Part shown: positions 7,488-14,655 of the stretch, piece by piece | How the letters are laid out: each line of letters opens with the position of its first letter | Position numbering within the stretch: the first letter of the stretch is position 1 | Assembly (NCBI GenBank): GCA_023379725.1 | Contig: JAMCPC010000103.1 | Location: 1 to 14,680, forward strand | From: Actinomycetota bacterium | GTDB lineage: Bacteria; Actinomycetota; Acidimicrobiia; Acidimicrobiales; JAMCPL01 | DNA: 14,680 nt | Reading direction: 5' to 3' | Notes under the pieces: model-generated | The model's database searches: none | Seen by the model: only the letters and a program-made list of their open reading frames with translations | Told to the model about the DNA's origin: nothing | Made by a program: the position numbers and the translations under genes

Positions 7488-8912
7488 ATGAGTAATAAGA
7501 CACCAGATGAGATAAGACGGCAAGTATCTGATATGGGCATAGAGATCGTTGATCTGCGATTCTGTGACCTGCCCGGACTTATGCAGCATTTTTCAGTACC
7601 TGCACACGAACTGACAGAATCTTCTTTTGAAGAAGGATTCGGATTTGACGGTTCGTCTATACGTGGTTTTCAATCCATTGAGGAATCTGACATGCTGCTT
7701 ATCCCGGACCCTGATACCGCTATCGTGGATCCTTTCCGCCAGCATCGTACTCTGAACATAAACTGCTTCGTGAAGGACCCTATCACTGGTGAATCCTACT
7801 CACGTGACCCTAGATATGTTGCAAAAAAGGCCGAGGCTTACCTGCTAGAGACAGGTCTGGCCGATACGGCATACTTTGGCCCCGAAGCTGAGTTCTTTAT
7901 ATTTTCAGATGTGAGGTTCCACCAGGATGCCCACAGCGCATACTACTCGGTCGACTCTGACGAGGGAATATGGAACTCAAGCAAGGATGAAAGCCCTAAT
8001 CTGGGATACAAACCAAGACACAAAGAGGGCTATTTCCCTGTACCCCCAATGGACCATCTGCAGGATATCCGATCAGAGATGATTCTAATAATGGAGAGTC
8101 TCGGTATAGACATAGAGGTACAGCATCATGAGGTTGCTACCGCCGGCCAGGCAGAGATCGATATGCGGTTTAGCCCGTTACTCGACATTGCCGACAAGCT
8201 GATGCTCTATAAATACGTAGTAAAGTCCGTGGCACAGGCGCATGGCTTGACTGCGACTTTCATGCCAAAGCCGTTATTCCAAGATAATGGGTCAGGGATG
8301 CATACCCATCAATCACTATGGAAAGACGGAAAGCCGCTATTCTCGGATCCGTCAGGATATGCAGGCATATCGGAGATGGCACTGCACTATATTGGAGGTC
8401 TGTTGAAACACGCTCCTTCTATACTGGCCTTTGCTGCTCCTACTACGAACTCTTACAAGAGGTTGGTGCCCGGTTTTGAGGCTCCTGTGAATCTGGTGTA
8501 CTCGCAGCGGAACAGATCTGCAGCATGTCGTATCCCAATGTACTCTCCATCACCAAAGGCGAAAAGAGTAGAGTTCAGATGCCCAGACCCAGCCTGCAAC
8601 CCATATATAGCGTTCTCTGCGATGCTTATGGCTGGCTTGGACGGAGTGAAAAATAAGATCGAACCTGCAGCACCACTAGATGTAGATCTATACGAACTTT
8701 CACCTGAAGAACTGGCCAAGATACCGCAGGTTCCCTCATCTCTGGAAGAGGCACTGGATGCGCTTGAGTCTGACAATGCATACCTGAAAGAAGGCGGGGT
8801 ATTCACCGACGACCTGATAGATGTATGGATTAATTACAAGAGGACAAATGAAGTGGACGCCATCCGCTTACGGCCACATCCATGGGAGTTTCAGCTCTAC
8901 TACGACATCTAA
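7488..8912 (+). CDS. glnA: Glutamine synthetase type I
   Basis: Joins ammonia to glutamate using ATP to make glutamine, as a cytoplasmic dodecamer. The 474-residue length is standard for GlnA. Conserved sites seen include FDGSS with Asp54 (ammonium site), GPEAEFF (131-137), HHEVATAGQAE (213-223), GSGMHTH (268-274), the flap VPGFEAPVN (327-335), NRSAACRIP (342-350) and RCPDPACNPY (364-373). Tyr402 in the context DVDLYELSPEE matches the adenylylation loop of the GSI-beta subclass, so activity could be controlled by a GlnE-type enzyme encoded elsewhere. It follows amt-glnK by 123 nt and is preceded by a doubled ribosome binding site. Its stop codon overlaps the stop of the convergent glnR-like gene. 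This is the likely main biosynthetic enzyme of the two synthetases in the window. Confidence 0.97.
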   Translation: MSNKTPDEIRRQVSDMGIEIVDLRFCDLPGLMQHFSVPAHELTESSFEEGFGFDGSSIRGFQSIEESDMLLIPDPDTAIVDPFRQHRTLNINCFVKDPITGESYSRDPRYVAKKAEAYLLETGLADTAYFGPEAEFFIFSDVRFHQDAHSAYYSVDSDEGIWNSSKDESPNLGYKPRHKEGYFPVPPMDHLQDIRSEMILIMESLGIDIEVQHHEVATAGQAEIDMRFSPLLDIADKLMLYKYVVKSVAQAHGLTATFMPKPLFQDNGSGMHTHQSLWKDGKPLFSDPSGYAGISEMALHYIGGLLKHAPSILAFAAPTTNSYKRLVPGFEAPVNLVYSQRNRSAACRIPMYSPSPKAKRVEFRCPDPACNPYIAFSAMLMAGLDGVKNKIEPAAPLDVDLYELSPEELAKIPQVPSSLEEALDALESDNAYLKEGGVFTDDLIDVWINYKRTNEVDAIRLRPHPWEFQLYYDI

Positions 8913-9547
8913 ATTTTCGTGGTAAGCATATAGCCTACCGACCTGATTGTACTTATCATATTCGCATGCCTGTCGCCCATTTTTGAGCGCAGGCGGCGGA
9001 TATGGACATCGACTGTGCGTGCTCCTCCATAGTAGTCATATCCCCATACCCTGGTAAGTAGGGCTTCTCTACTAAAGACCTTCTCAGGATTGGTGGCAAG
9101 GAAAGCAAGCAGCTTGTATTCCATGTAGGTTAAATCAAGTAGCTGGCCATTGACGGTTGCCTGATAGCTGTCGACATTAATTTCGAGAGGGCCGTATTTG
9201 ATTGCAGTCCCCGATGTCCTGCCAAAGAGAAAATTGGCACGTAATGCAACCTCTTCAATATTGGCCGAATAAAAACACCAGTCATCGAATAGCCCCTTGG
9301 CTCGCTCAAGCCATTCCAATTGACTCGTTGCAATTATCAGTAGCACCTGCGGTGTATACTTACTGTCTCGCTCTACGATGGAACGAAGTGCCTCTACTGC
9401 AGTTCCAGGATCTTCTAACATGTAGACCAATATTCCTGAGTCGTCCCTTACTGCCGACAAGTCCTCTACCCTATGTGGTGACAGTCCCATACTTTGTAGC
9501 ATCTCTACCAGCTCAGTAGGCAACTCCGGGAAATATACTATGGCCAT
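8909..9547 (-). CDS. glnR: GlnR-like orphan response regulator (OmpR/PhoB type)
   Basis: Transcription regulator of 212 residues with a degenerate receiver domain (about 1-108) and a winged-helix DNA-binding domain (about 118-212). The DNA-binding part closely resembles actinobacterial GlnR as I recall it: LLDLTYMEYKLLAFL, then VFSREALLTRVWGYDYYGGARTVDVHIRRLRSKMG, then STIRSVGY. The receiver has no phospho-acceptor aspartate: strand three reads GILVYMLED, with Tyr42 where GlnR has ILID and ordinary regulators have Asp. It should therefore act without a partner kinase, and none is encoded nearby. The ATG at 9547 shares one base with the glnA2 stop, so it is translated with glnA2. The 3' end overlaps the convergent glnA stop. 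Probable role: nitrogen-responsive control of amt-glnK-glnA. The wHTH family is certain; the GlnR name rests on sequence style plus context. Confidence 0.8.
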   Translation of the reverse strand: MAIVYFPELPTELVEMLQSMGLSPHRVEDLSAVRDDSGILVYMLEDPGTAVEALRSIVERDSKYTPQVLLIIATSQLEWLERAKGLFDDWCFYSANIEEVALRANFLFGRTSGTAIKYGPLEINVDSYQATVNGQLLDLTYMEYKLLAFLATNPEKVFSREALLTRVWGYDYYGGARTVDVHIRRLRSKMGDRHANMISTIRSVGYMLTTKI

Positions 9548-10887
9548 CAGAGTATCGTCAGGTACCTGTCAATTTCATACTCACTGACATGTTCCCTGAA
9601 TGAATGCCACTCTTCAAGCTTGTTGCGAATGAACCACTCAAATACGTGCTCACCAAGCGTATCGGCAACTAGGCTGGACTTTTCCATCAGAGATATCGCT
9701 TCAAAGAGGTTGTGTGGCAATCGCACTACCCCAGTATTTTCGAGATCGCTTATGGATAGATCAAATAGATTTACATCGGCTTCGGGTGGCAACTCATAGC
9801 CCTTTATCAAGCCGTCCATACCAGCTGCCAGAATCATTGCAAATGACAGGTAGGGGTTACATGCCGAATCAACGGCTCTGTACTCGATCCTGGTCGTCTC
9901 TGGCTTACTCTTTCTGGTTACCGGCACTCTAACCAAGGCCGATCTGTTGTTTCTTGCCCATGAAACATAAGCTGGCGCCTCGTAACCGGGAACTAGGCGT
10001 TTATATGAATTGACCCACTGGTTTGTAACGGCAGTAATTTCAGGTGCATGTTTCAGTAATCCCGCGATAAAGCACTTTGCTTCGACAGATAGGCCAGCCG
10101 GATCGTCAGGGTCATAAAATGCATTTGTGTCACCTCTGAAAAGTGAAATATGTGTGTGCATGCCTGATCCCTGCACGCCAGAGATAGGCTTTGGCATGAA
10201 ACTGGCAACTACATGCCTTCGGATAGCTACCTCTTTAATGATCATCCTGGTAGTCATGACGGTATCAGCCATAGTAAGGGCATCCGTATATCGTAAATCT
10301 ATCTCGTATTGACCAGGGGCATCTTCATGCTGAGTATGCTCCACCGGAATACCTATCGTCTCAAGAGATTGTATACTCTCCCTCCTAAGGTCACTACACA
10401 ATTCAGCTGCAGTCAGATCAAAGTAAGAGCCATTATCAATAGGCTGGGTACGTGGCTCCTCGCGGAAGTAAAAGAACTCGATTTCGGGTCCTACGTAAAA
10501 GCCGTATCCCAGCGCATGAGCACTATCGGTTGCCCTGCGCAGCACCTCTCTGGGGCTTCCTTCAAATGGTGAACCGTCCGGATTGGAAATGTCGCAAAAT
10601 ATTCTTGCCGTTAAAGCATCCCCATCCTTCCAGGGAAGCAGCTCGAATGTGCTTGGATCAGGGTGTGCTATCATATCGCTCTCCTGCACTCTGCTGAAGC
10701 CATCCACGGCTGATCCGTCGAAAGTCATGCCGTCCTCCAGGGCGCTTTCTACTTCAGCAGGTGCAATACTGAATGCTTTTAGGGTGCCTAGTACGTCGGT
10801 AAACCACAACTGGACAAACTGGATACCTCTCTCCTCTATGGTCCTGACAACGTACTGCAGACCAGAGTCGTCGCCAGTGGTTACCAC
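9547..10887 (-). CDS. glnA2: Glutamine synthetase-like protein, GlnA2 type
   Basis: A second type I glutamine synthetase-fold enzyme of 446 residues, the same length as mycobacterial GlnA2 and similar to it as I recall that sequence (QFVQLWFTDVLGTLK, HPDPSTF, ITAVTNQWVNSYKRLV, EHVFEWFIRNKLEEW). Catalytic landmarks are present: FDGSA with Asp57, GPEIEF (133-138), HEDAPGQYEID (187-197), GSGMHTH (240-246), the flap YEAP (302-305) and RAVDSACNPY (337-346). The adenylylation-loop tyrosine is replaced by Phe375 (NLFDL), so it should escape that control. Some actinobacterial GlnA2-4 proteins glutamylate polyamines or ethanolamine instead of ammonia; the retained ammonium-site Asp and flap Glu favour true glutamine synthesis, but do not prove it. 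The start is GTG at 10887, two bases after the SDR stop, with no clear ribosome binding site, implying coupling. Confidence 0.9.
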   Translation of the reverse strand: MVTTGDDSGLQYVVRTIEERGIQFVQLWFTDVLGTLKAFSIAPAEVESALEDGMTFDGSAVDGFSRVQESDMIAHPDPSTFELLPWKDGDALTARIFCDISNPDGSPFEGSPREVLRRATDSAHALGYGFYVGPEIEFFYFREEPRTQPIDNGSYFDLTAAELCSDLRRESIQSLETIGIPVEHTQHEDAPGQYEIDLRYTDALTMADTVMTTRMIIKEVAIRRHVVASFMPKPISGVQGSGMHTHISLFRGDTNAFYDPDDPAGLSVEAKCFIAGLLKHAPEITAVTNQWVNSYKRLVPGYEAPAYVSWARNNRSALVRVPVTRKSKPETTRIEYRAVDSACNPYLSFAMILAAGMDGLIKGYELPPEADVNLFDLSISDLENTGVVRLPHNLFEAISLMEKSSLVADTLGEHVFEWFIRNKLEEWHSFREHVSEYEIDRYLTIL

Positions 10888-10889
10888 GG

Positions 10890-11795
10890 TCAGAACCCAG
10901 GCATCCCAGGCAGCACACTGGGGTGGTCTGCAAAAAGTTCGGCTTTATGCTCTGCCAATTCACTCGGTGTCCATCTGGCATCCTTCTTTAATTCGCCTGC
11001 TGGGGTAAATCCCTGCATCACTGTGATTTCACCACCGTAAACTACGAATATCTGCCCGCTTATATCGCTGGCAAGATCAGAGGCCAAAAAAGCCACCATA
11101 GGTGCTACGTTCAGCGGATCATAAGCATCAAATTTACCCTCGCCAGGATCGCTGAACGAACCAAACAGGTTCTCAGTCATCCTGGTCCTGGCCCTGGGTG
11201 CAATGGCATTTACTCTGACACCATAGCGTTGTAGTTCACGTGCCATTACCCATGTCAAAGAGGCGATACCAGCCTTGGCGGCAGAATAGTTGGCCTGCCC
11301 TGGATTTCCATATATGCCCGATTCCGATGAAGTATTTACTATTGCTGCCTTCACTTCATCACCAGCCTTTGAACGCTCTCTCCAGTAGGCTGCAGCATGG
11401 CGAGCCATCGCAAAGTGACCCTTCAAGTGTACCCTGATTACATCGTCCCAGTCTGATTCATCTATATTGAAACTCATCTTGTCACGTAAAATACCGGCGT
11501 TGTTCACGACTATATCCAGTTTTCCCCAAGTAGATATGGCTTCATCTATCACGTTCTTGGCTCCCTGCCACGAGCTGATGTCATCGGCGTTTATTATTGC
11601 TTCGCCTCCGTTTGCAATTATATCATCCACGCTTTTCTGAGCAGGACTCTTGTCTCCACCAGCACCGGTTACATCGGCACCTAGATCGTTTACTACTACC
11701 TTAGCTCCTTCGGCTGCAAGTAACATAGCTTCGCCTCTACCAATACCGCGCCCTGCGCCTGTAACTATTGCCACCTTGCCATCGAGTATGCCCAT
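10890..11795 (-). CDS. Short-chain dehydrogenase/reductase
   Basis: A 301-residue NAD(P)-dependent oxidoreductase of the classical SDR fold. The cofactor loop TGAGRGIG is at residues 12-19, NNAG at 98-101, and the catalytic Ser157, Tyr170 and Lys174 have the normal spacing (NTSSESG... then YSAAK). The VVVNDLG stretch (33-39) after the second beta strand, and His123 where many SDRs have the fourth catalytic Asn, point to the actinobacterial group near 3-hydroxyacyl-CoA dehydrogenases of lipid or sterol metabolism. About 45 extra residues follow the core after YGGEI. The start ATG has a good AAGGAGG about six bases upstream. It leads the tight operon SDR-glnA2-glnR, an unexpected partner for nitrogen genes. 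Substrate is unknown; the position may reflect only promoter sharing. Confidence 0.88.
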   Translation of the reverse strand: MGILDGKVAIVTGAGRGIGRGEAMLLAAEGAKVVVNDLGADVTGAGGDKSPAQKSVDDIIANGGEAIINADDISSWQGAKNVIDEAISTWGKLDIVVNNAGILRDKMSFNIDESDWDDVIRVHLKGHFAMARHAAAYWRERSKAGDEVKAAIVNTSSESGIYGNPGQANYSAAKAGIASLTWVMARELQRYGVRVNAIAPRARTRMTENLFGSFSDPGEGKFDAYDPLNVAPMVAFLASDLASDISGQIFVVYGGEITVMQGFTPAGELKKDARWTPSELAEHKAELFADHPSVLPGMPGF

Positions 11796-11994
11796 TGAAA
11801 AGCCTCCTTATAATTATATCTATCGAGTAGTTCATCCTGAGAATAACCATGGTTATCGCTGATCATTTGACGCATCTGGTGGTATTCGTCATTGGCGTAA
11901 CTTAAAGTTACACTCTGCTCTTTTCTTCATCCCTGCCAGATGACATCACCAATTCAGCGTATAGCGTCATGCTATTCACGAGGCTGGCTACTAA
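11796..11994. promoter_or_regulatory. Divergent control region with two perfect palindromes
   Basis: 199 nt between the leftward SDR-glnA2-glnR operon and the rightward murT-gatD gene. A perfect 14-bp palindrome ATAACCATGGTTAT lies at 11843-11856 and a perfect 15-bp one, GTAACTT-A-AAGTTAC, at 11897-11911. Both look like operators for dimeric regulators; the second has GTnAC-type ends like GlnR half-sites, though not at the classical spacing. On the minus strand a TATAAT at 11813-11818 sits just upstream of the SDR ribosome binding site, too close for a normal leader and without a good -35, so it is uncertain as a promoter. No RNA gene is seen. Confidence 0.55.
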
Positions 11995-14655
11995 ATGTCT
12001 TACACTATGAGTATGAGGATACCGCAAAAAACGAGGCTACTGCAAATGCAAAAACTCGGACAGTACACGCGCCGTTTCACTGCCCAGATTGTCGCCAGGG
12101 CGCTTACGCGGATTTCAATAGGCATGCATCTTGGCTCAGGATCGGTCATCGGCGGCAGAGTGGCGCTTGTCATAGACCCTCATCTCTTGGAAAAGCTTAC
12201 CTTTGGTCGAAGAGTGGTGCTGGTAAGTGGTACCAACGGCAAGACGACCACGACCAGGATGATTGCATATGCTCTTTCGGATACAACTTCTGGTGCTCTT
12301 TCAGATGCCTTAGGGTCTGCTTCAATGTCTTCTCTGGGGGTTGTTTCACGACATCATGGACGCTCTATTGAGCACCTGGACGTGGCAACATCACTATCTG
12401 GCTCCAATCTACCTGCCGGCATTGTATCTGCCCTTATGAGCTCAGGTAATCACACAGATGCCGTAATAGAGGTCGATGAAGGGTATCTGCCAGAATTAAT
12501 TGCAAAATCGCATCCTGAGGTAGTTGTGCTATTGAACCTATCTCGTGATCAGCTGGACAGGGTGAACGAGGTCAGGATGACCAGTGCCAAGTGGAGGAAG
12601 GCACTGATTGATGCCTTCAATGGGCAGCCAGAAACAGATGAAAAGCTGGAACCAACTGGGTATGCAATAAGTCGGGATGCCACTCAAGTAAGCGGGCAGG
12701 TGACTGGGGAAATCCATGGACAGGCAAGTAGAGGGAAAATAGAAAAAATAGAAGAGGCATTGGCCCGGATGCCAGGACGGGCAACTGAAGAAGTAAAGGG
12801 GCAGGCAATATCAGAGCTTGAGTCACAAATATCTTTATGGGTGGTAGCGAATTGCGACGATCCTATGGTTGTGTGGGCGGCCTCCGGCATACCGGAGAGT
12901 CATGTCATCTGGGTATCGGCAGGGCAACGCTGGAAAAGCGATGCTTCAAGTTGCCCAAACTGTGGTGGCAGGATTAATTTCACCAATAACGGCACATGGT
13001 CATGTGAATGTGGATTTGCTAGACCTGTACCCTCCGTTACGATACACGACGATAAGATGGTCATGGATGGCAGAGATATTACGTTGTCCACCTCGTTACC
13101 GGGGAAATTCAATCTGTCTAATGCTGCCATGGCTGTTACAGCTGTATCATTGTTGGGAAAGAGTCCACTTGATTCTGTAGATCGTATAGCCAGGCTGACT
13201 TCCGTTGCAGGAAGATTCGCCTCTATAGATATAGAGTTGGTCGATTCACAAAACTCTACCTGCATCGTAGAGGCAACTGTCATAATGATGCTGGCGAAGA
13301 ATCCCGCTGGATGGTTTGAATTGATTGAGCTTCTTACAGCCACCAATATTCCTTTGGTAATAGGCATCAATGCAAAGATTGCAGATGGCTTGGACCCATC
13401 CTGGCTATGGGATGTACCATTTGAAAAACTTGCTCAGAGGCAGGTAGTAGCTACCGGTCTACGCGGGCTGGACCTGGCCGTCAGACTCTCCTATGCGGGT
13501 GTGAAGCATAGGCATACAGCAGATCAGTTACAGGCAATTGCTATGAGTGTGGGTGTGGGTGTGGGTGCAGATACGAGTGTAGATAATAGCGCCGATGTTA
13601 CCACAAGCGCTTATACCAGGCCACCAAAGCCGCTTATACATTATGTCGGCAACTATACGGCCTTCCAGGAGCTACGCAAGGTACTCTCTGGGAAGAGTCC
13701 TATCCGTGTCAATGGCCTGGCAAACATCATTGAATACAGCGCATTGAGAGATAATCACAGCGGTAACGGCAGAAGGGAGGCTGAGCAGGGCAATAGAGAC
13801 AAAAACCGCAGTGGCTCTCGTGGCGATAGGGATAGCAGGCGTAACAAGGATAGGGGTGTCACCAGGAACACCACCAAGCATGCTACCCGTGATTCCACAC
13901 TCAGGATAGTCTCACTCTATCCGGATATACTCGGCACCTATGGAGACGGTGGAAATGCAATTATACTGGCCAGACGAGCTGAACTGTATGGCGTTGTATC
14001 CGAGTTGGTACAAGTCCACACTGGAGATGATATACCATCACAATGTGATATTTATTGTATTGGTGGGGGTGAGGATGCCCCTCAGGCCTATGCCGCCCAG
14101 TTACTTCGCTCCACGCCTGCCAGGATCGCTCTCAATCGGGCACTCTACAATGGCGCTGCAATGTTGGCAGTCTGTGCCGGATATCAGATTATCGGTGAAT
14201 CATTTCCAGCTTCTGCTGCCAAGATATATCCGGGAGTCGGCCTTGTGCCCGCAGTAACAGTCAAGACCACACAGCCAAGAGCAGTGGGTGAGATACTCTG
14301 CAGGTCATCTTGGCTTGGAGATCAGTTGCTTACCGGATTCGAAAATCATGCAGGACGTACTGCCATCGGCCAAGAGGCACAATCACTTGGTAGCGTCTTG
14401 AGAGGAGCTGGAAATGGACTTTTTGAAGATAGCACTGAGGGTATAGTCTATGGAAATATAGTAGGAACATACATGCACGGGCCGGTACTGGCCAGAAATT
14501 CTATAGTGGCTGATGCCATCCTGTCTATGGTGACAGGAGGCATACATTCCTCCGCATCCGCAAAGCTCGACGATATTGAGCAAGCAGTAAGAGGACTCCG
14601 GCACCGCCTTATTGAGAGGCCTCATCTCTTGGATAAGGTCTCCTTCCTGAAATGA
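11995..14655 (+). CDS. MurT-GatD fusion, lipid II isoglutaminyl synthase
   Basis: One 886-residue chain holding both halves of the enzyme that amidates the D-glutamate of lipid II, normally two separate proteins. The MurT half (to about 584) has the Mur-ligase ATP loop GTNGKTTT (79-86), VIEVDEGYLPEL, NLSRDQLDR (181-189), a four-cysteine zinc ribbon (Cys320, 323, 337, 339, the last pair CxC) and the DUF1727 domain with MLAKNPAG (432-439) and ADGLDPSWLWD (463-473), which should supply the aspartate completing the glutaminase triad. A basic, Arg/Asn/Asp/Gly-rich linker (585-634) leads to the GatD half with catalytic Cys727 (AVCAGYQ) and His828 (YMHGP), giving GatD-relative positions like S. aureus Cys94 and His189. 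An extra, repeat-like insert occupies about 205-280. No in-frame start codon is obvious before GatD. Starts at 12007 or 12013 are possible alternatives. Divergent from a glutamine synthetase operon. Confidence 0.92.
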   Translation: MSYTMSMRIPQKTRLLQMQKLGQYTRRFTAQIVARALTRISIGMHLGSGSVIGGRVALVIDPHLLEKLTFGRRVVLVSGTNGKTTTTRMIAYALSDTTSGALSDALGSASMSSLGVVSRHHGRSIEHLDVATSLSGSNLPAGIVSALMSSGNHTDAVIEVDEGYLPELIAKSHPEVVVLLNLSRDQLDRVNEVRMTSAKWRKALIDAFNGQPETDEKLEPTGYAISRDATQVSGQVTGEIHGQASRGKIEKIEEALARMPGRATEEVKGQAISELESQISLWVVANCDDPMVVWAASGIPESHVIWVSAGQRWKSDASSCPNCGGRINFTNNGTWSCECGFARPVPSVTIHDDKMVMDGRDITLSTSLPGKFNLSNAAMAVTAVSLLGKSPLDSVDRIARLTSVAGRFASIDIELVDSQNSTCIVEATVIMMLAKNPAGWFELIELLTATNIPLVIGINAKIADGLDPSWLWDVPFEKLAQRQVVATGLRGLDLAVRLSYAGVKHRHTADQLQAIAMSVGVGVGADTSVDNSADVTTSAYTRPPKPLIHYVGNYTAFQELRKVLSGKSPIRVNGLANIIEYSALRDNHSGNGRREAEQGNRDKNRSGSRGDRDSRRNKDRGVTRNTTKHATRDSTLRIVSLYPDILGTYGDGGNAIILARRAELYGVVSELVQVHTGDDIPSQCDIYCIGGGEDAPQAYAAQLLRSTPARIALNRALYNGAAMLAVCAGYQIIGESFPASAAKIYPGVGLVPAVTVKTTQPRAVGEILCRSSWLGDQLLTGFENHAGRTAIGQEAQSLGSVLRGAGNGLFEDSTEGIVYGNIVGTYMHGPVLARNSIVADAILSMVTGGIHSSASAKLDDIEQAVRGLRHRLIERPHLLDKVSFLK
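13548..13567 (+). repeat. In-frame hexanucleotide repeat in murT-gatD
   Basis: Three exact copies of TGTGGG plus a partial fourth (TG). It encodes alternating Val-Gly in a low-complexity stretch of the DUF1727 region (residues 518-525). Because the unit is six bases, copy-number slippage would add or remove two residues without breaking the frame. Confidence 0.8.

Noticed and set aside
11813..11818. Minus-strand TATAAT as the SDR operon promoter
   Set aside because: It lies just before the ribosome binding site with no good -35, so transcription from it would leave almost no leader; kept only as a remark.
2746..11962. A 15-nt identical string (CCAATTCAGCGTATA) at the xseA 5' end and upstream of murT-gatD
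   Set aside because: The first copy is coding sequence of xseA and there is no extended similarity; not supported as a shared control site.
4781..12898. A 16-nt identical string (CCGGCATACCGGAGAG) in the membrane-protein gene near 4782 and in murT-gatD near 12885
   Set aside because: Both copies encode Gly-Ile-Pro-Glu within coding sequence and nothing else around them matches, so it is taken as chance.
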